Positions 1 through 12,475 are shown, counted from the first letter of the stretch. The stretch is DNA of 64,000 nucleotides from Onchidella celtica (GCA_963931925.1 OZ007583.1:15756548-15820547), one strand, 5' to 3'. Notes: generated from the letters alone by a model not told the origin. A program made the numbers and translations.

Positions 1-470
1 TATAACAACAAACCCAAAATAGCGAGGTAGAACAGAATGCTGAACTGACTAAAATAATGGACTTGGAGTTGGGCTCGATCTGAAAAGCGTAGTAATTCTA
101 CAATTAATATTCGAAGGGTAATCACTGATTATTTGATTATGAGGAAGCCTCGCCCCTGCGTGCAGAGCAACATGACATTTCAGAGGTGTTCTCAACTTTA
201 TGTGAGAGTCAGCGACCAGCTTTTGAGTATGAGACATAATTTAAAATTTGTTTTCTTTTTCGTTTACAATTTTACAGTGAAAAACTGTGTCATTTCATAG
301 TTACACTCCTTGTAACACAACCTCATTGCAACACACGGTGTACGGGATATTTTCAGCCTGGCCATAAATGTTGATAATAATTATGAAAACATCAATGGGG
401 TAGAAAAAAAAATCAAATTCTGAACTGTGGTGTTTGGTGCTTTCCTTTAATTTCTAGAAGAAAGGTATTG
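1..470. other. Unassigned AT-rich DNA
   Basis: No open frame with recognisable composition, no tandem repeat and no RNA gene is apparent. It is the left flank of the fold-back element and is probably intron or intergenic DNA upstream of the large host gene. Confidence 0.5.
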
Positions 471-475
471 GAGAT

Positions 476-993
476 TGTCAAGGTTAATGTTATAATTGTC
501 GTGCTGGGTCACGACTTGCAAGTACTTGAGTTTTCACGGTCTCGTTGATTATAACCAGCGTAATTTTGTCCTTGAACTGTTCTCGTGAACAGTTTGTTTT
601 TGAAACACTTTTTCTTAGAGATGGAAAGAAAGTGGGGCGAGATAGAATAAATGGATAAGTTAGGAGTGACAGTGCAATTCTCGACCCCGTGATTTTGATG
701 AACACTTACAAGGGAAGAGAAGGGGTGAATAAGGATAGATAGTTTAAGACGCTTAGTCGCGTTCAGAAATTCGTACATAAAATGTAGAAAGCACGAGGGT
801 TTAAAGATTTCAGTAATGGTTTTGACATTTTAATTTGACCTTGTCTGTTTTTAGTACAAGGCCGTGACCAACTCCCACGTAGAATCTATTAATACTGCGA
901 GCTGAGCTCGCATGGATGCACCAATCAAATCTAGGCATTTGGACGGTAATTTGCAGGTGGCTGCACAGTATAAAAGCGTAGCCATACCTATGT
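476..993 (+). repeat. Left inverted arm of the fold-back element
   Basis: The arm pairs base for base with 1818-2335. It contains two internal palindromes: an AACTGTTC/GAACAGTT pair with a 4-base spacer near 575-595, and TGCGAGCT/AGCTCGCA near 896-912. Confidence 0.9.
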
Positions 994-1817
994 TCATTAC
1001 TCCATACAGAAAATTCCAATCTGTGCAGGCGTCGGCACGATTCTGCCTGAAGAATCATAAAACTGTTGATTCATGTCTAGTCCATTATAGGCATTGAGAT
1101 GAAGCCATATGCTTGAATGAGATATGCCCACTGCTATTGTCTGCTGTTCCCTGGTTTTCCTTACCAGGGACCAAGTGTAAGTGTTTGTCCTTTGATGATT
1201 CAACAATGAACGAGGAGCTGAACATAATTTATCCAGTAGGACAGGATTGCCGCATATGCTAGGAGTGCTACCCAAGAATGCAAGACAAAGAATTATATTG
1301 ACTTGCAACGAGTATGAATGTTTGGCATACACCTCTGTGAATTGGGATTGATTTGTCTGGATGAGGCTGGGGATTGCCAGCCCATCCTAGAGTAGATCCA
1401 ATAGACTTAACTACGTCAGTTTATATTGACGAGCTTGATCCATTATAAGCGGTAGGCACAAATAGCTGAGAGGACATCGTCGCCAGAGACATTAGTAGAT
1501 TGCTTGATAGATAGTAGGCAGACTATATCTGAGAGATATATAACTAGTACTTAAATTGTCAGTGAGTCAGAATGATCTTAATCTTATAGGAATCTAGAGG
1601 AGACTTCTAGTGACATATTATTGAATTTTCATTTGATGCTGCTGATGTTGTCTTTTAGTATGTAAGAGATCTAGACAAAATTGTTAGGAAATTTAATGTA
1701 ATTAAATTTGTGGCCCTGCAGGTCTGTTTATGAAACTTATTCAGATTGTTCTTAGTGTGTGGCATGGTACGAAAGAGTAAATAATAAATACCTCTCGATT
1801 TAAAATGCAGTCATAAT

Positions 1818-2335
1818 ACATAGGTATGGCTACGCTTTTATACTGTGCAGCCACCTGCAAATTACCGTCCAAATGCCTAGATTTGATTGGTGCATCCATG
1901 CGAGCTCAGCTCGCAGTATTAATAGATTCTACGTGGGAGTTGGTCACGGCCTTGTACTAAAAACAGACAAGGTCAAATTAAAATGTCAAAACCATTACTG
2001 AAATCTTTAAACCCTCGTGCTTTCTACATTTTATGTACGAATTTCTGAACGCGACTAAGCGTCTTAAACTATCTATCCTTATTCACCCCTTCTCTTCCCT
2101 TGTAAGTGTTCATCAAAATCACGGGGTCGAGAATTGCACTGTCACTCCTAACTTATCCATTTATTCTATCTCGCCCCACTTTCTTTCCATCTCTAAGAAA
2201 AAGTGTTTCAAAAACAAACTGTTCACGAGAACAGTTCAAGGACAAAATTACGCTGGTTATAATCAACGAGACCGTGAAAACTCAAGTACTTGCAAGTCGT
2301 GACCCAGCACGACAATTATAACATTAACCTTGACA
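1818..2335 (-). repeat. Right inverted arm of the fold-back element
   Basis: Reverse complement of 476-993. Homology stops at the same internal point on both arms, after CCATACCTATGT read inward from the left arm. Confidence 0.9.
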
Positions 2336-2340
2336 GAGAT

Positions 2341-3312
2341 GTGTATGTGTGTTAAAGTGGGTTAAAGGTGTTGTCTTTCAGACAATTGCATACAATTTCT
2401 TTCTTTTCTTCGAAGTTGGGACCATTGCATTTCGACAGATAATTTTCTATCTTCGTGCTCCCACTCCCTGCGAAGTTCATAAGGGGTGGGGAGTCCTTTA
2501 CTGATATCTGTATATTTTCATCTTCTGAAATCTAATGACTGCCATGCATACGAGAGCCTGCCTTTATATGACTCTGACCTAGTGTTTTCTTGAGATGATC
2601 ACAGCTCTCATAATACCCATTCTGAAGGTCAGGGATCAATAGTAAGGCTGTGAGAAAATGCCAAATTATTAGAAATTTAAAAACAAACATATTTTGTGTG
2701 TGTGTGTAATTTTCATGCACCATTTGAACTTAGTGCATTTTCTTATGAATCGCTGAGAGAGGCGTAAAGGAGTGAATCAGTTAATGAACCCTGTCTTCGT
2801 CATGTTCCTTTTCACCATTTCATTCTTCAGTTGCCCATCAGCTGAATTCTTGGTGACGACAACCATTTCCGGTGGTATGGGAATATTTTCATGAGTTGTG
2901 CGTTCGCAAAATTTGACGTACATTTCTCTTTCTCGGGGTCAAGAATTCATAACTTTTGTCCGAATCTGACCCAGCTGGTCTCCCCACAAATTTGAATCGA
3001 CGTTTGCATGAACAAATTTAAGAACATCTAAATATTCTTGATATCTTTACTCGAACACTTTTTGTCCATTTCTGTTGGTGAGAATGCGCCACCTCAAGTA
3101 CTAGGGCTGATTTGGTAAGAAATGGCCTCCCTGCCCATAGGACGAAGGCTGTTCCATCGCAGTTCATTTATTATTCTCGAAGTTGTAGAATGTTTTTTCT
3201 GATTTCATCACTTTGACTGTGAAATTGACATGATCTTTTGTCATCAAATTAAGACATATATGTACTTTCAATTTCGTTTCTTGCAATATGATAATTAAAT
3301 TGTTCTCCCCAG
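2341..3312. other. Probable intron upstream of the large host gene
   Basis: Non-coding AT-rich DNA with a short TG run near 2696-2708. It ends in a pyrimidine-rich tract and AG at 3311-3312 (TTGTTCTCCCCAG), a good splice acceptor. This implies at least one further exon to the left that I could not identify, possibly outside the window. Confidence 0.55.
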
Positions 3313-3595
3313 AAAACGTTCAGAAACTCAACAAGGAAAGAATTCCTTTTGCTGTGAGGGGAGATGGCACCAGAGTCGCCAACGAACAAGCCAGCAGAAA
3401 CTCTGGCGATACTCAGATATCTCAGGACGGACCCTGCCAGGGCAACTCCAGGTTTGAAACCGGTCCAAAGTCGGAGACAAAGGGGGGCGTGGCCAGCTTA
3501 ATCAGCAAGTTTCAAGGTCAGTCCCAAATGGAGGGAACACGGAGGACTTCCCACGATGCTCAGACTTCATTAGGAGTCGCGGACCAGACATATCG
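3313..3595 (+). CDS. Internal exon of the supervillin-like host gene
   Basis: This is a 283-bp exon between the acceptor TTCTCCCCAG and the donor CG|GTGAGT. It encodes about 94 residues rich in K, Q, S, G and N, including a GGVASLISKFQG segment. It ends with two bases of a codon (CG), which the first base of the next exon at 3905 completes to an Arg codon, so the two exons join in frame across a 309-bp intron. An ATG at 3288 lies before the acceptor and is probably not the start codon. The short hydrophobic/basic ISKFQ-type segment resembles ones in several cytoskeletal proteins but is not diagnostic. The assignment to the same gene as the next exon rests on frame and proximity. Confidence 0.6.
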
Positions 3596-3904
3596 GTGAG
3601 TTCCGGGTTGTAAATGGCAACATATTCTTCATCGTGGACCGATTTCTGTCGTGCCCCATTGTGGGGTTCCAGCATTGCTTGCCTGGCGATGAATGTGCTT
3701 TACTTTTTATATGCAATGCAAATGGCATTATTTGTGTCTCTGAAAATGAGATGTAAGGAAGAATGTCCGAAGTGGAATTGATTGTTCCTATTTTGCAAAA
3801 AAAAAAAAAGAAGGGCATTCATGTTTCCCCTGTAAGCTCGCCCTTACTCGCTAAGCTTAACCGTCTAGGTCAGAGATAAACATGATATTTATTCTCATCG
3901 GCAG
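3596..3904 (+). other. Intron of the supervillin-like gene
   Basis: 309-bp intron with a GTGAGT donor and an ATTCTCATCGGCAG acceptor. An alternative acceptor nine bases downstream (ATTACAG, exon from 3914) also keeps the frame, so the exact boundary is uncertain by three codons. An A-run lies at about 3797-3808. Confidence 0.6.
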
Positions 3905-6900
3905 AGATTACAGAGGAACTAAACATCAGACAGTGGACACCGAGTTGACTTCAATTGCAAATGTAAGAGTGTCGGAATGCCAACGTCTGGCCCAGGAACA
4001 GCGAACCTTTGAAAAAGAAATGGAAAGAGACCAGAGTCCACGAAGAAAAACTTTCAGTTACAGCAGGTCTCCATCCCTTGACTTCCACAAGGAGCGGCCC
4101 CCAAGCTCTGCACCTTCGCCAAACAGTCACTCGCCTGCTCGAGCATCACCCAACAGATCTCCACATTATTCCCCGATCAGACGGAGTCCACTCAACAGCG
4201 TCAGAGGCGGCGAGCAGATGGGCGAGGTGGGGTCTAGGGAAGACAGCTATGGCTTGGAGCCAGCAGAAATCCAAGCCTTGCTCATTCGACGCCGGTCCCT
4301 CAGAGATAGACGAGCTGAAGTGGACAGTCATGGTAACGTGGCATCAGAATCAATTGAACATGAACAGCTGTATCAGGACCATTCTAAACAAGGAAGTCTT
4401 CTTACGAAATCAGGCTACGGATATTCTCGAACTGAATGGTTGGATACGCCCTCTGTATCAGCTACTGAAGGTATTCCCGCATCCTCGCTTAGATACGGTA
4501 AACAAAGTACTTTCTCAGTCAACGAGAGGAGAAGAAGTGATTCAGGGGCGGCGACCTTTGAAAGGATGAGTATCACTGAATGGTCTCGGAAACGTGCAGC
4601 TGAGGGCGGGGATAGAGAGAACAAAGCCACACTGAAGGAGGGGAAGACATTATCCCCTGGCCGCTACTATCAGGATGTCTCTCACAAAAACGCTGATGAA
4701 TTTTCAGATAGACAATATAACAACGCTGAATATGCCAGGGAACCCTCTAAACACGGAACATACCGGGCTGGGTCCACGGAGACAGCTGACCATCAACCGT
4801 CCACGACATCTGCAGAAGCGCCAATATTCAGTGACTCGGATTCTAATTTGATGGCGATTGTCTCCACGCATGATCAAAGTCACAATGTCAGCCGCTCTAG
4901 TTCCAGAGATGCTCCAGCCCTACCAACAGAAGTGAATCAATCGGAGAGAATTGCCAAATATAAAGAAGACCGCCGCAAGCAATTGGCTTACATCGCTGCT
5001 AAATGTGGCGTGAACTTGACTAACCAATCAGGCCTAAAAGCCGATAATTCTGAACAGAGCGACTCCAGTCGCAAACGATCATCCGTTCACACGAAAAACC
5101 AGCACTGGAATCCCCGTGACCTAGAAATGGACAACGTGTCGCCAAAATCAATCCAGATATCGTCACGAGGCAAGGTTTCCAGTTCAGAGATGAAGGATGA
5201 CCAATATAAAGCAAACTGGAGTAAAATACTCCGCGAAGATAAACAGGCGCATTCGGAAAGAGGACATCAGGAGACGGAGTCACGTCCCGAGAGCCCGAGA
5301 AGAACTGGCAGTTTCCGTAGTCCGCCGGAATATGTGCAGAACACACAAGATGTTTACTTGCAACCTGTGGGTGGGAAGTGTGTACCTATTCAAAACCCCC
5401 CTTCACCTGAAAGGCACAGGGAGACTGTAGGTAATGGGGTAGGTCAGGAACTGATGAAACGAAGAGAGAGTGCTCCTCCGCCCACCAAACTGTTTTGGGA
5501 AAGAGAGGTGGGTGAAACAGTTGACAGCGATGGCTCAGGCGGATCAAAGGACAATGATTACAAAGCTGCTATAGAGCAGCGCAATGATTGCATATTGGAA
5601 TCGGGCTTGTCGTCATCCCAACCTGAAACTTCCGCGAGTAAACGTCGTAAAGCCAAGGGCAACCTGAATCTTGATGTGTACAAAGTACATATTCATGCAC
5701 CAGCACCTCAGGTAACTACCAGGTCCCCTAGATACAGAGAGATGCATCACACAGGAGAAACTGGAATTACAGATAATTCTAAGGGATCAAAACCAGATCA
5801 TGAGTGCAGATCAAGGAGGCGGGAGAGTCTACCAACAGAAGAATCACAGAGAATCGTTGGCAAGAAAGACAACAGTGAAAGTCTTTCAGCTAGTCACGAT
5901 AATCGAGACTTCTTGTACTACGACGGAGCATCTGAATCAGGAGCCAAGCATATGTCACCTCGAGATTTAAAGTTAAATACAACTGACCCAAACCGTGCGG
6001 CGAAGGGAGAGTTGGCTGATGTGGCCAAAGGCAAACTCCAGCAGCAAATAACGAAAGGATGCGTCAAAGTTAGCCCAAGATCGGCTATCTCAAACAGCGG
6101 ACGTCCAAAAATTTTATCTAACATTGCATTTGGAACCACAGTTCGACCTACAGTCTCTAGAAATATTCCAGAAAGTGGACTTACTAAACCTTCACCGAGA
6201 GCCGGAGACCCCGCCAGTCTGCCACAGAACGGCGCACGCCAGCCTGACCGCACGGCAAGAGGAAAATATACACCAATGGACCAAACCAAGAAGGAACAAA
6301 ATACAAAAGTGCAGAGCCCCAGTCTGAGACAAAGTATTTGGGCTCAATATCGAAGACCAGGTCAGCGAGGAGTCCAGACGTCCAGGGTGAGTCCCAGAAC
6401 ACAAGCTCAGAGTCAGGACGTCCATGTCAGTAAATCGTCAGAAATTCCTAATGTGTGGTCTCAGACTACCAACTCACAGAGGCAACAGTCTCATGAAACC
6501 GCCGCTAAACAAGCTGGTCTAGAACATCACTCATTTGCTAGTAAGGCGTCCAGAGATTCTGATTATGGAAGGGAGGATACTCGGAGCCCTGATGTTAATG
6601 AAGAAAGAAAATCGAAGATTACAGCTCCACAACGAAAGCTGAATACGACATTTTCTGACAGAACCAGCAGGTTTAAGCCTATGGAGGTGAAAAGCGATGT
6701 GTCCAATGCTGAAAGCAGGATCAGATGCCAGGCAATTGCTCGTATATCTAGCACGCGAGTGAAGGAATCACCTTCATCTGAGGTCAAGAAAGAGGAGTCT
6801 TTTACGACAAAGCATAAAATTAAATCTCCGCGTTTTGGGGGCGCGTTCTGTGGAAAGGTGGACAGTAAACCTCGAGCCAGACACTTAGTGAAAGAAGATC

Positions 6901-9900
6901 ACACTGATTCAAGGCCACACCAGGTCAGCTCGACATCTAAAAGTTCCCAGTGCGAAATAAAACACTCTGTTTCTGACATTTCGGAGAACATGCGAGCTTG
7001 TGATCTCAGTGACATCAATCGAGATGACAATGCCTGTAAAGTGCCTTGTAGGTCACCAATGTTTACCAGTACCAGCAAACGACCTTCCCTTCCTCTGCAC
7101 TTCGATATGTTTGCCAGTGCTGCCGGCGAAGAATCGGCCGAGCAACGGAATCAAATGAAATGCTTAGCTCATAAAAGGTCATCTTTTTCTGAGAACACAT
7201 CCAGAGCTGAACGACTGGAAAAACTTAAGAGGGAAGAAGAGGAAGCAGTGGCGAGGTTTCATAAATTTATGTTCAAGAGTAAGAGCAAAGAAGTTTATTC
7301 TGGTGCAGCGCGGGAGTCACAGAAACTAACAGAAAGGGCACAAGAGTACAAACAATGCTGCATTCAAGTAACGTCTGTGGAAGAAGCCAAAGATTTAGCG
7401 AACTCTTTTATCAGCTCTGCCTACAAGGATTTCTCTTCTAAAATGTTTCACTGGAATTCAAACCAGAGAGGGGACATGATAGAAGCTGCAGCTGATGGTG
7501 AGACAGATCAGGGGTCAGAAAACGGCGCATCTGAAGTCAAACCGATTGCCGGTGCAGAATTTGAGAATTTAACTTACGGAAGGAATCACAGTGGAGAGGC
7601 ACATGCGCCTGAATCTCATCACAAAACAGTGGTCGCCGAAAATGAGGATAAGATGACTCAGCAACGAAATCAAATTGTAAAGGGCAAGCGTTTCAGAAAA
7701 GCATCGGCTTCGCCAGCCGAGCTACGACTCGTGGATTCTCCCAGTTCTGCGAATCCTGCTCAGCACGTGCAGATCACAAATATCATACCAAACGTCCGAA
7801 AAATAGAAATTCAGCCGATGATTTGCATCCCACTGCAGAGTTCAAAGAATGAAGCCGCCGAAGAGGAAAATACACCCCCAGGTCATGTGGTAGTGCAGGC
7901 CATTAAGAGAACATGTAACATTGTGCCTTTACAGATTCTGCCTGATACTAGAGAACCAGAGACTAGAGAGCAACAGTTGGTGACACCATTGCCAGATAAT
8001 ACTTCAACTGAACCTTCTTCACAATACGAGTCAGGAGTAGTCGAAAAATGTCCTTACGGCAAAGCTCAGGCACCTGAGTACGACTCCCTACCTATGAAAT
8101 ACGGAAATCTGAGTTCCGAAATCATTTCCGAAGTGTATGCTGGTGATCATTCATCGAAACCAGGAACTTACAATTCAAAGGAGACCACCACGGATGACCA
8201 GAGTTCGATGCTGGCAGATCCCATCGGCACGCCCGACACAGAATCTGCTGTCAATGATATTGACGTGGATGCAAAAGCCCAGTGTCCTAGTAAGATCTGT
8301 GATTCACTACAGAGCAACGCAACATCTGTTTGGTCATCGATGGCTCACTCTGTGGCGGCTCAAAATCGTACTGGAAAAGTCAGTGTGGTTGGCTCTTATC
8401 ATTCCAATCCTTGTTCCACCCGCCAAGAAACTGTGTCCATTATGACACCAGTATCACGTGATTCTGATCACAGTGCAGTCTCTGCTAACGGGTCGGAGGT
8501 CAATAATCTACATTCTGATTGTGCCCTCATCATACGAGATCAGATCTCCGAGTGCCTCGGGGGATACATCAGCAATGATGACCGCTGCAGCACAGCGGAA
8601 AACTCGGACTTTCCTGACCACGATACCATAGATTTTGTTGTGGACGATCATCATGGTAGTGATGGACATGCACGAACTCAGACTAATGTGATCGAGGTGA
8701 TGAAACGTACAGAGGTGAAGGACGAAGTTCATCAATCATGTGGAGTGTCCTGGAATCACAGCGTATCGGACAGTAGATCAGGGGAGACTGGTGACGAGAA
8801 ATCAAGAGAGAACTTTCCCGGAGCCAGTATAGGTGTTGACGAGAAGGTAGTCAAAAGTTCATGCGAAAATTCTGACGAGAGATTGAACGCCGTTGGCGCA
8901 CCACAACCTACGGGAATTCGCGTGCCTGCCAAAGATGAATCTCAAGTCCACAGCAGTTCTGTATCAGGGGATGCTTCCAGTGTGGAGGATGTGCAGCATC
9001 AGCAGCAGGAACAGACATTGCAGAAGAAGACCACAACTCCAGAGGTTACAGCGCAAACTCGGAGACAAGTTAACAACCCATTGCCTAAACCCAGAACTCG
9101 AAAAGGCGTGGATTTGAGAGATTCTGTGGCTATGAACAAACAGCCAAACAATATGGAGAAACAGAGAGATTCCGTAGAGAAACAGCAATCAGCCACAATA
9201 GATAGTACAACGGAGGGTGATAAGCATTTATCGTCAGAGATGAGCTCAGGTAAATCCACCAATGAAGAAGCCAGAGACTCAGATCAACGTAATGACATTC
9301 CTAGTTACTGCGATACCACTTCCCCACATGAAGCTAAAAGATTCACGGAAAAACCACGACCAATGCACATCATATCTTCCAAGTACATGGAAGAAAGTAA
9401 GGTAGAATCTGAGGATAAAAAGAAAAGCTCAGTGTCTGTCCTGGCGGCAAAATTCTCTACCAACTGTGGGTCTCCAAGAAATTCCAGAAAATCAGATATT
9501 AAGACAGCAGAGCACCCAGGGAGGAAATGTTCTTCCGGTGAATCAGCTGACGAGACTGTGGGAACCAGCACCGACGGTGATGAAACGAATGATGCGGAGT
9601 CGGCTAGGAAGAAAATTAATCAACCTTCTACGGCAGCTGATACACGCGAAGGTCCTGCTACAGAGGAGAACTCTCATGTCAAAAGCGGCATTGCTCAAAG
9701 GATGAATGAATATCTAACTTCTGTACAGCACTGCAACACCGGTGGTAGCAAATTGTCAAATGCACAAGCAAGCAGTCACAAGTCAGATGATGATTCGAAC
9801 AAGTTGGTACATCATAATCAATCTCCTGTGGCCTACACAGACCACAAGAGCAATAGGCATGTTCAACAGACAGAAGCAGATGGTCGGCCGGAACACGTCC

Positions 9901-11041
9901 AACATGATCAGACACGGGGTCACACAAACAACATTACATCTGATACATCCTTGCCGGCTGAGGAGTCACCTGGCCGTCCAAGTCAGGAGTCTTCAGATAA
10001 CACCTTCTATTCCGCGGCCTCTAACAAACCTTGCCATGTGGATCATGTGCAGTTTGATCTTACTTCACAGACACTTGGGAAGGGATCTGTGGCCACTACA
10101 GAGAGCACATCTGAAGCTCATTTCATAATGCGTGAAGTTCACATGCCCGAGTCCAGGGCAGAGAGAGACTCTGTCGCTGTTACATCTGAGCCAGGTTTTG
10201 TGACCGGACATTCACAGCAAACAGATTTTGATACGAGTAATGAGGAACAATTTTCAGATGTGGCCAGAGTGCAGGTCGCCAAATCGCTCAACGACGACCA
10301 TTGCGATGATACCTTTCCGCCCGATGATTCCACCGCGGCAAGTGGGAACTCTACCAGCTTGAGCATTGGTTTCGACCAGGGAACCAAATCTGAAGGTGAG
10401 GCCTCTGTCATTTGTGATGTTGACCAGTCTAAGACTCAGGAAAACTCAGTTCAGATAAAACAACAAACAACTGCTGAGAAAGAGAGTTGTGGAGCAAAAA
10501 CTCCCTATTCAAAGGGAAAGGTTTCACTGTCTACAAAGAGCCGCGTTCAACCAACCCCACTGAAAACCCACACCAATTCTGTTGCAGACAGGGAACTGAC
10601 AGATAATGTGGTCAGTGAGCTACAAGAAAATCACGTGACGAAATCTCATCATGCTAAAAAGGCAAAAAATAAATCTGAAGCCAGTAGTGACGTTCCCCTG
10701 CAAAGTAACCCTGAGACCTCCGGTGTGTTCACAGAATTATCAGCTACGACCAGCAAATCTCCACATGAAAGTCAGGCTGCCAAGACATCAGCAGAACTCC
10801 ACGGAGAGAAACGGTCGAAAAGTACAGAAGATGTTGACTCTTTCTACTCTCGCCTGGATATGTCAGCCGACAGTTTCAATAGCTTGTTCCTGCAGAATGC
10901 CATGTACCTGGAGGACACTTCCGGTGAGGAGATTGAGAAGGATAGTTCCTCAATATCTTCCTCTCTGATGCTCAGGAGAAAAAAGTCAGCCAGCAAACCG
11001 GTGCCGCTACGTCCCAGCAGAAAGTCTACCAAGAAAAAAAG
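3905..11041 (+). CDS. Giant 7.1-kb exon, supervillin-like disordered N-terminal region
   Basis: A single uninterrupted frame (open from 3882) encodes about 2,380 residues and ends at a strong donor, AAAAAAG|GTGAGT, at 11042; the in-frame TGA lies in the intron. Residues are numbered from 3882. At 52-100 there are many S-P/R-S-P sites. At 354-370 the stretch SERIAKYKEDRRKQLA closely matches the ERIARYKAERRRQLA motif of vertebrate supervillin. Near 587 a basic SKRRKAKG resembles a nuclear localisation signal. At about 1107-1137 a charged RAERLEKLKREEEEA helix is probably a coiled coil. At 2318-2387 comes an acidic then Lys/Arg-rich tail. The rest is S/T/E/K/Q-rich, without membrane segments or a known fold, and likely disordered. 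Supervillin links F-actin and myosin II to membranes and ends in gelsolin repeats and a villin headpiece; none is visible here, so the call rests on one motif plus general character. Vertebrate supervillin is about 2,200 residues in total, so this N-terminal part is unusually long. Confidence 0.6.
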
Positions 11042-11157
11042 GTGAGTGACATTAGAATCACGTATTTCATCAAATTTGCCGACGCTGTTATATAGCAATG
11101 CTGTGTGCTATAGCATCACATCGGCACTAATGGTGTATGTCAGCCAAGAGGCAAGTG
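11042..11157 (+). other. Start of the downstream intron of the large host gene
   Basis: Follows the GTGAGT donor at 11042. I could not find the next exon; the intron may be very long, since 11-25 kb is dominated by repeats. Confidence 0.45.
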
Positions 11158-11162
11158 ACGGT

Positions 11163-11343
11163 TCACTGCATTACTGAGAATGAGGGCTATTAGATAATGT
11201 TATAGAAAAAGAAGTGCGCCAGTTTGAAAATGTAATAATCCAATTGAATCATGATGGCATAAGTCACAAAATGGCAAGAACAGAAAGTTTTGTTCTTGAT
11301 ATCTCAAAAGTGTGAGAAATGACATATGTCATTACCGCAGAGC
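11163..11343 (+). repeat. Dispersed repeat family D, copy 1
   Basis: About 180 bp aligning with 54463-54657 in the same orientation. Shared landmarks are AATGTAATAATCCAAT, ATCATGATGGCATAAGTCA (diverged in the other copy), TATCTCAAA and GCAGAGCAGTGAC. Diverged by eye, with no clear terminal inverted repeats; possibly a SINE or decayed MITE. Confidence 0.6.
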
Positions 11344-11624
11344 AGTGACGGCATTTTGTTTGCTATCCATTTCTACACAGAGGACCTCGGCCTTCATTAT
11401 TTTTATCACACTCTCAATCGTCAGATAACCCTGCAGGTGAACTTGATTGTCAAGATGTTGCGGACACTTGCATATTGTATCATCATGAAAAGTGCTCTGA
11501 TAGGAACAGTTATCCCTTTTGAAGTATTCGCATTGCATTGGTAGGGATACACAATTGTAATGTTTGACTGCTTTTAACTAATGGTGGAAATTATGGGAGA
11601 CACTTCTGCCAAATTTATATTATA

Positions 11625-11629
<5 letters not shown>

Positions 11630-11681
<52 letters not shown>

Positions 11682-11692
11682 TATATATATAT
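11630..11692. repeat. (TA)n microsatellite
   Basis: An almost pure alternating TA tract of about 60 bp, interrupted by a few A and T bases. It produces a spurious IYIYIY-type open frame. Confidence 0.95.
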
Positions 11693-12000
11693 TTCACTTT
11701 GACACGGACAGTAAAAATGCTCAGGTTATCTCTAGCTGCCTACCCGGAAAAAAGACTAATTCGTCTTTCAAAACAGCAAAACAATATCATATAAATGACA
11801 GCAGACCCAACTGCAGCACCTCTTTAATTACGCTTACTCTGTGAAGGTCCTCTTTGGCCTGTCCAGGCCCCACAGGACACGGACTTTTGTTTTAATACGT
11901 TTCAGTTTATGAGAAGATTTGAACTTCCACTTATTCAAAACCATTGCCTTATTTCGTCACCGTTTTCTAAGAAGCCAGTAGTAAGTCAAACATTCGGAAA

Positions 12001-12215
12001 AATTCATTTTTATATAAATTCAAGTGCATTCAAAGCCGCATTGAATGATCTTGGTCACAGACTCCTAGGCCGAAAAATAACCGAATAGCAAACTTCCAAA
12101 AATTCGTCATAACTGTACCAGTTAAAATAAAACAGTTTTGTGCTTCTCCTAAAAAGCAGCCAAAACCGATTACTACAGGCTTAGGGGGCGTTGACAATTT
12201 TGTCTCTTTCAGGTC
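12001..12215 (+). repeat. Dispersed repeat family E, copy 1
   Basis: About 215 bp homologous to 13336-13560 and, inverted, to 62300-62535. Shared landmarks: AAAGCCGCATTGAATGATCTTG, CCGAATAGCAAACTT and AACCGATTACTACAG (slightly different in each copy). Copy 1 is closest to the 62-kb copy in its left half. Confidence 0.7.
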
Positions 12216-12448
12216 TTTACCACGCTTTCTCTTTTGTCTCTCTTGAAACAATAGTGGTAAATATTGTGTACATAAGTTTTTGTCATTTATTTTTATTACA
12301 AAGTAAACCCGCTATATAACTGCCATATTTTTGACACCACCTCATCAAGAAAATCGTGTAAATATTGTAGCTATCGAGCTGCCGTGACTTAAAAGCGAAA
12401 CAGACACCAGCTATTCCTACGGGATCGATTTTGTTGTTGCGATCATTG

Positions 12449-12475
12449 AGTGTGTGTGTGTGTGTGTGTGTTGTA
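12449..12475. repeat. (GT)n microsatellite
   Basis: About a dozen GT units, followed by scattered GTGT runs to about 12520. Confidence 0.9.

Larger units (their letters stand above)
476..2335. mobile_element. Fold-back DNA element with 518-bp terminal inverted repeats
   Basis: The 1,860-bp element has a left arm at 476-993 and a right arm at 1818-2335. They are reverse complements of equal length with no difference seen by eye. The termini read TGTCAAGGTT...AACCTTGACA. The 5-bp direct repeat GAGAT lies immediately outside both ends (471-475 and 2336-2340), which marks a true insertion. The 824-bp centre holds no recognisable transposase; a 111-codon minus-strand open frame at 997-1332 is unconvincing. 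It is therefore a non-autonomous or fold-back type element. The 5-bp duplication argues against hAT and Mutator (8-9 bp), PiggyBac-like (TTAA) and Tc1/mariner (TA). The TG...CA ends resemble integrase-type termini, so a Ginger-like or other integrase-related helper is possible but unproven. Near-identical arms suggest recent activity or gene conversion between arms. Confidence 0.85.

Noticed and set aside
476-2335. Fold-back element as two inverted LTRs
   Set aside because: The outer ends are TG...CA, but the inner ends of the arms do not show the complementary LTR boundary, and no primer site or polypurine tract lies inside.
4009-4569. 186-codon + frame and other frames across 4-11 kb
   Set aside because: They overlap the giant exon in other frames and have shadow composition without motifs.
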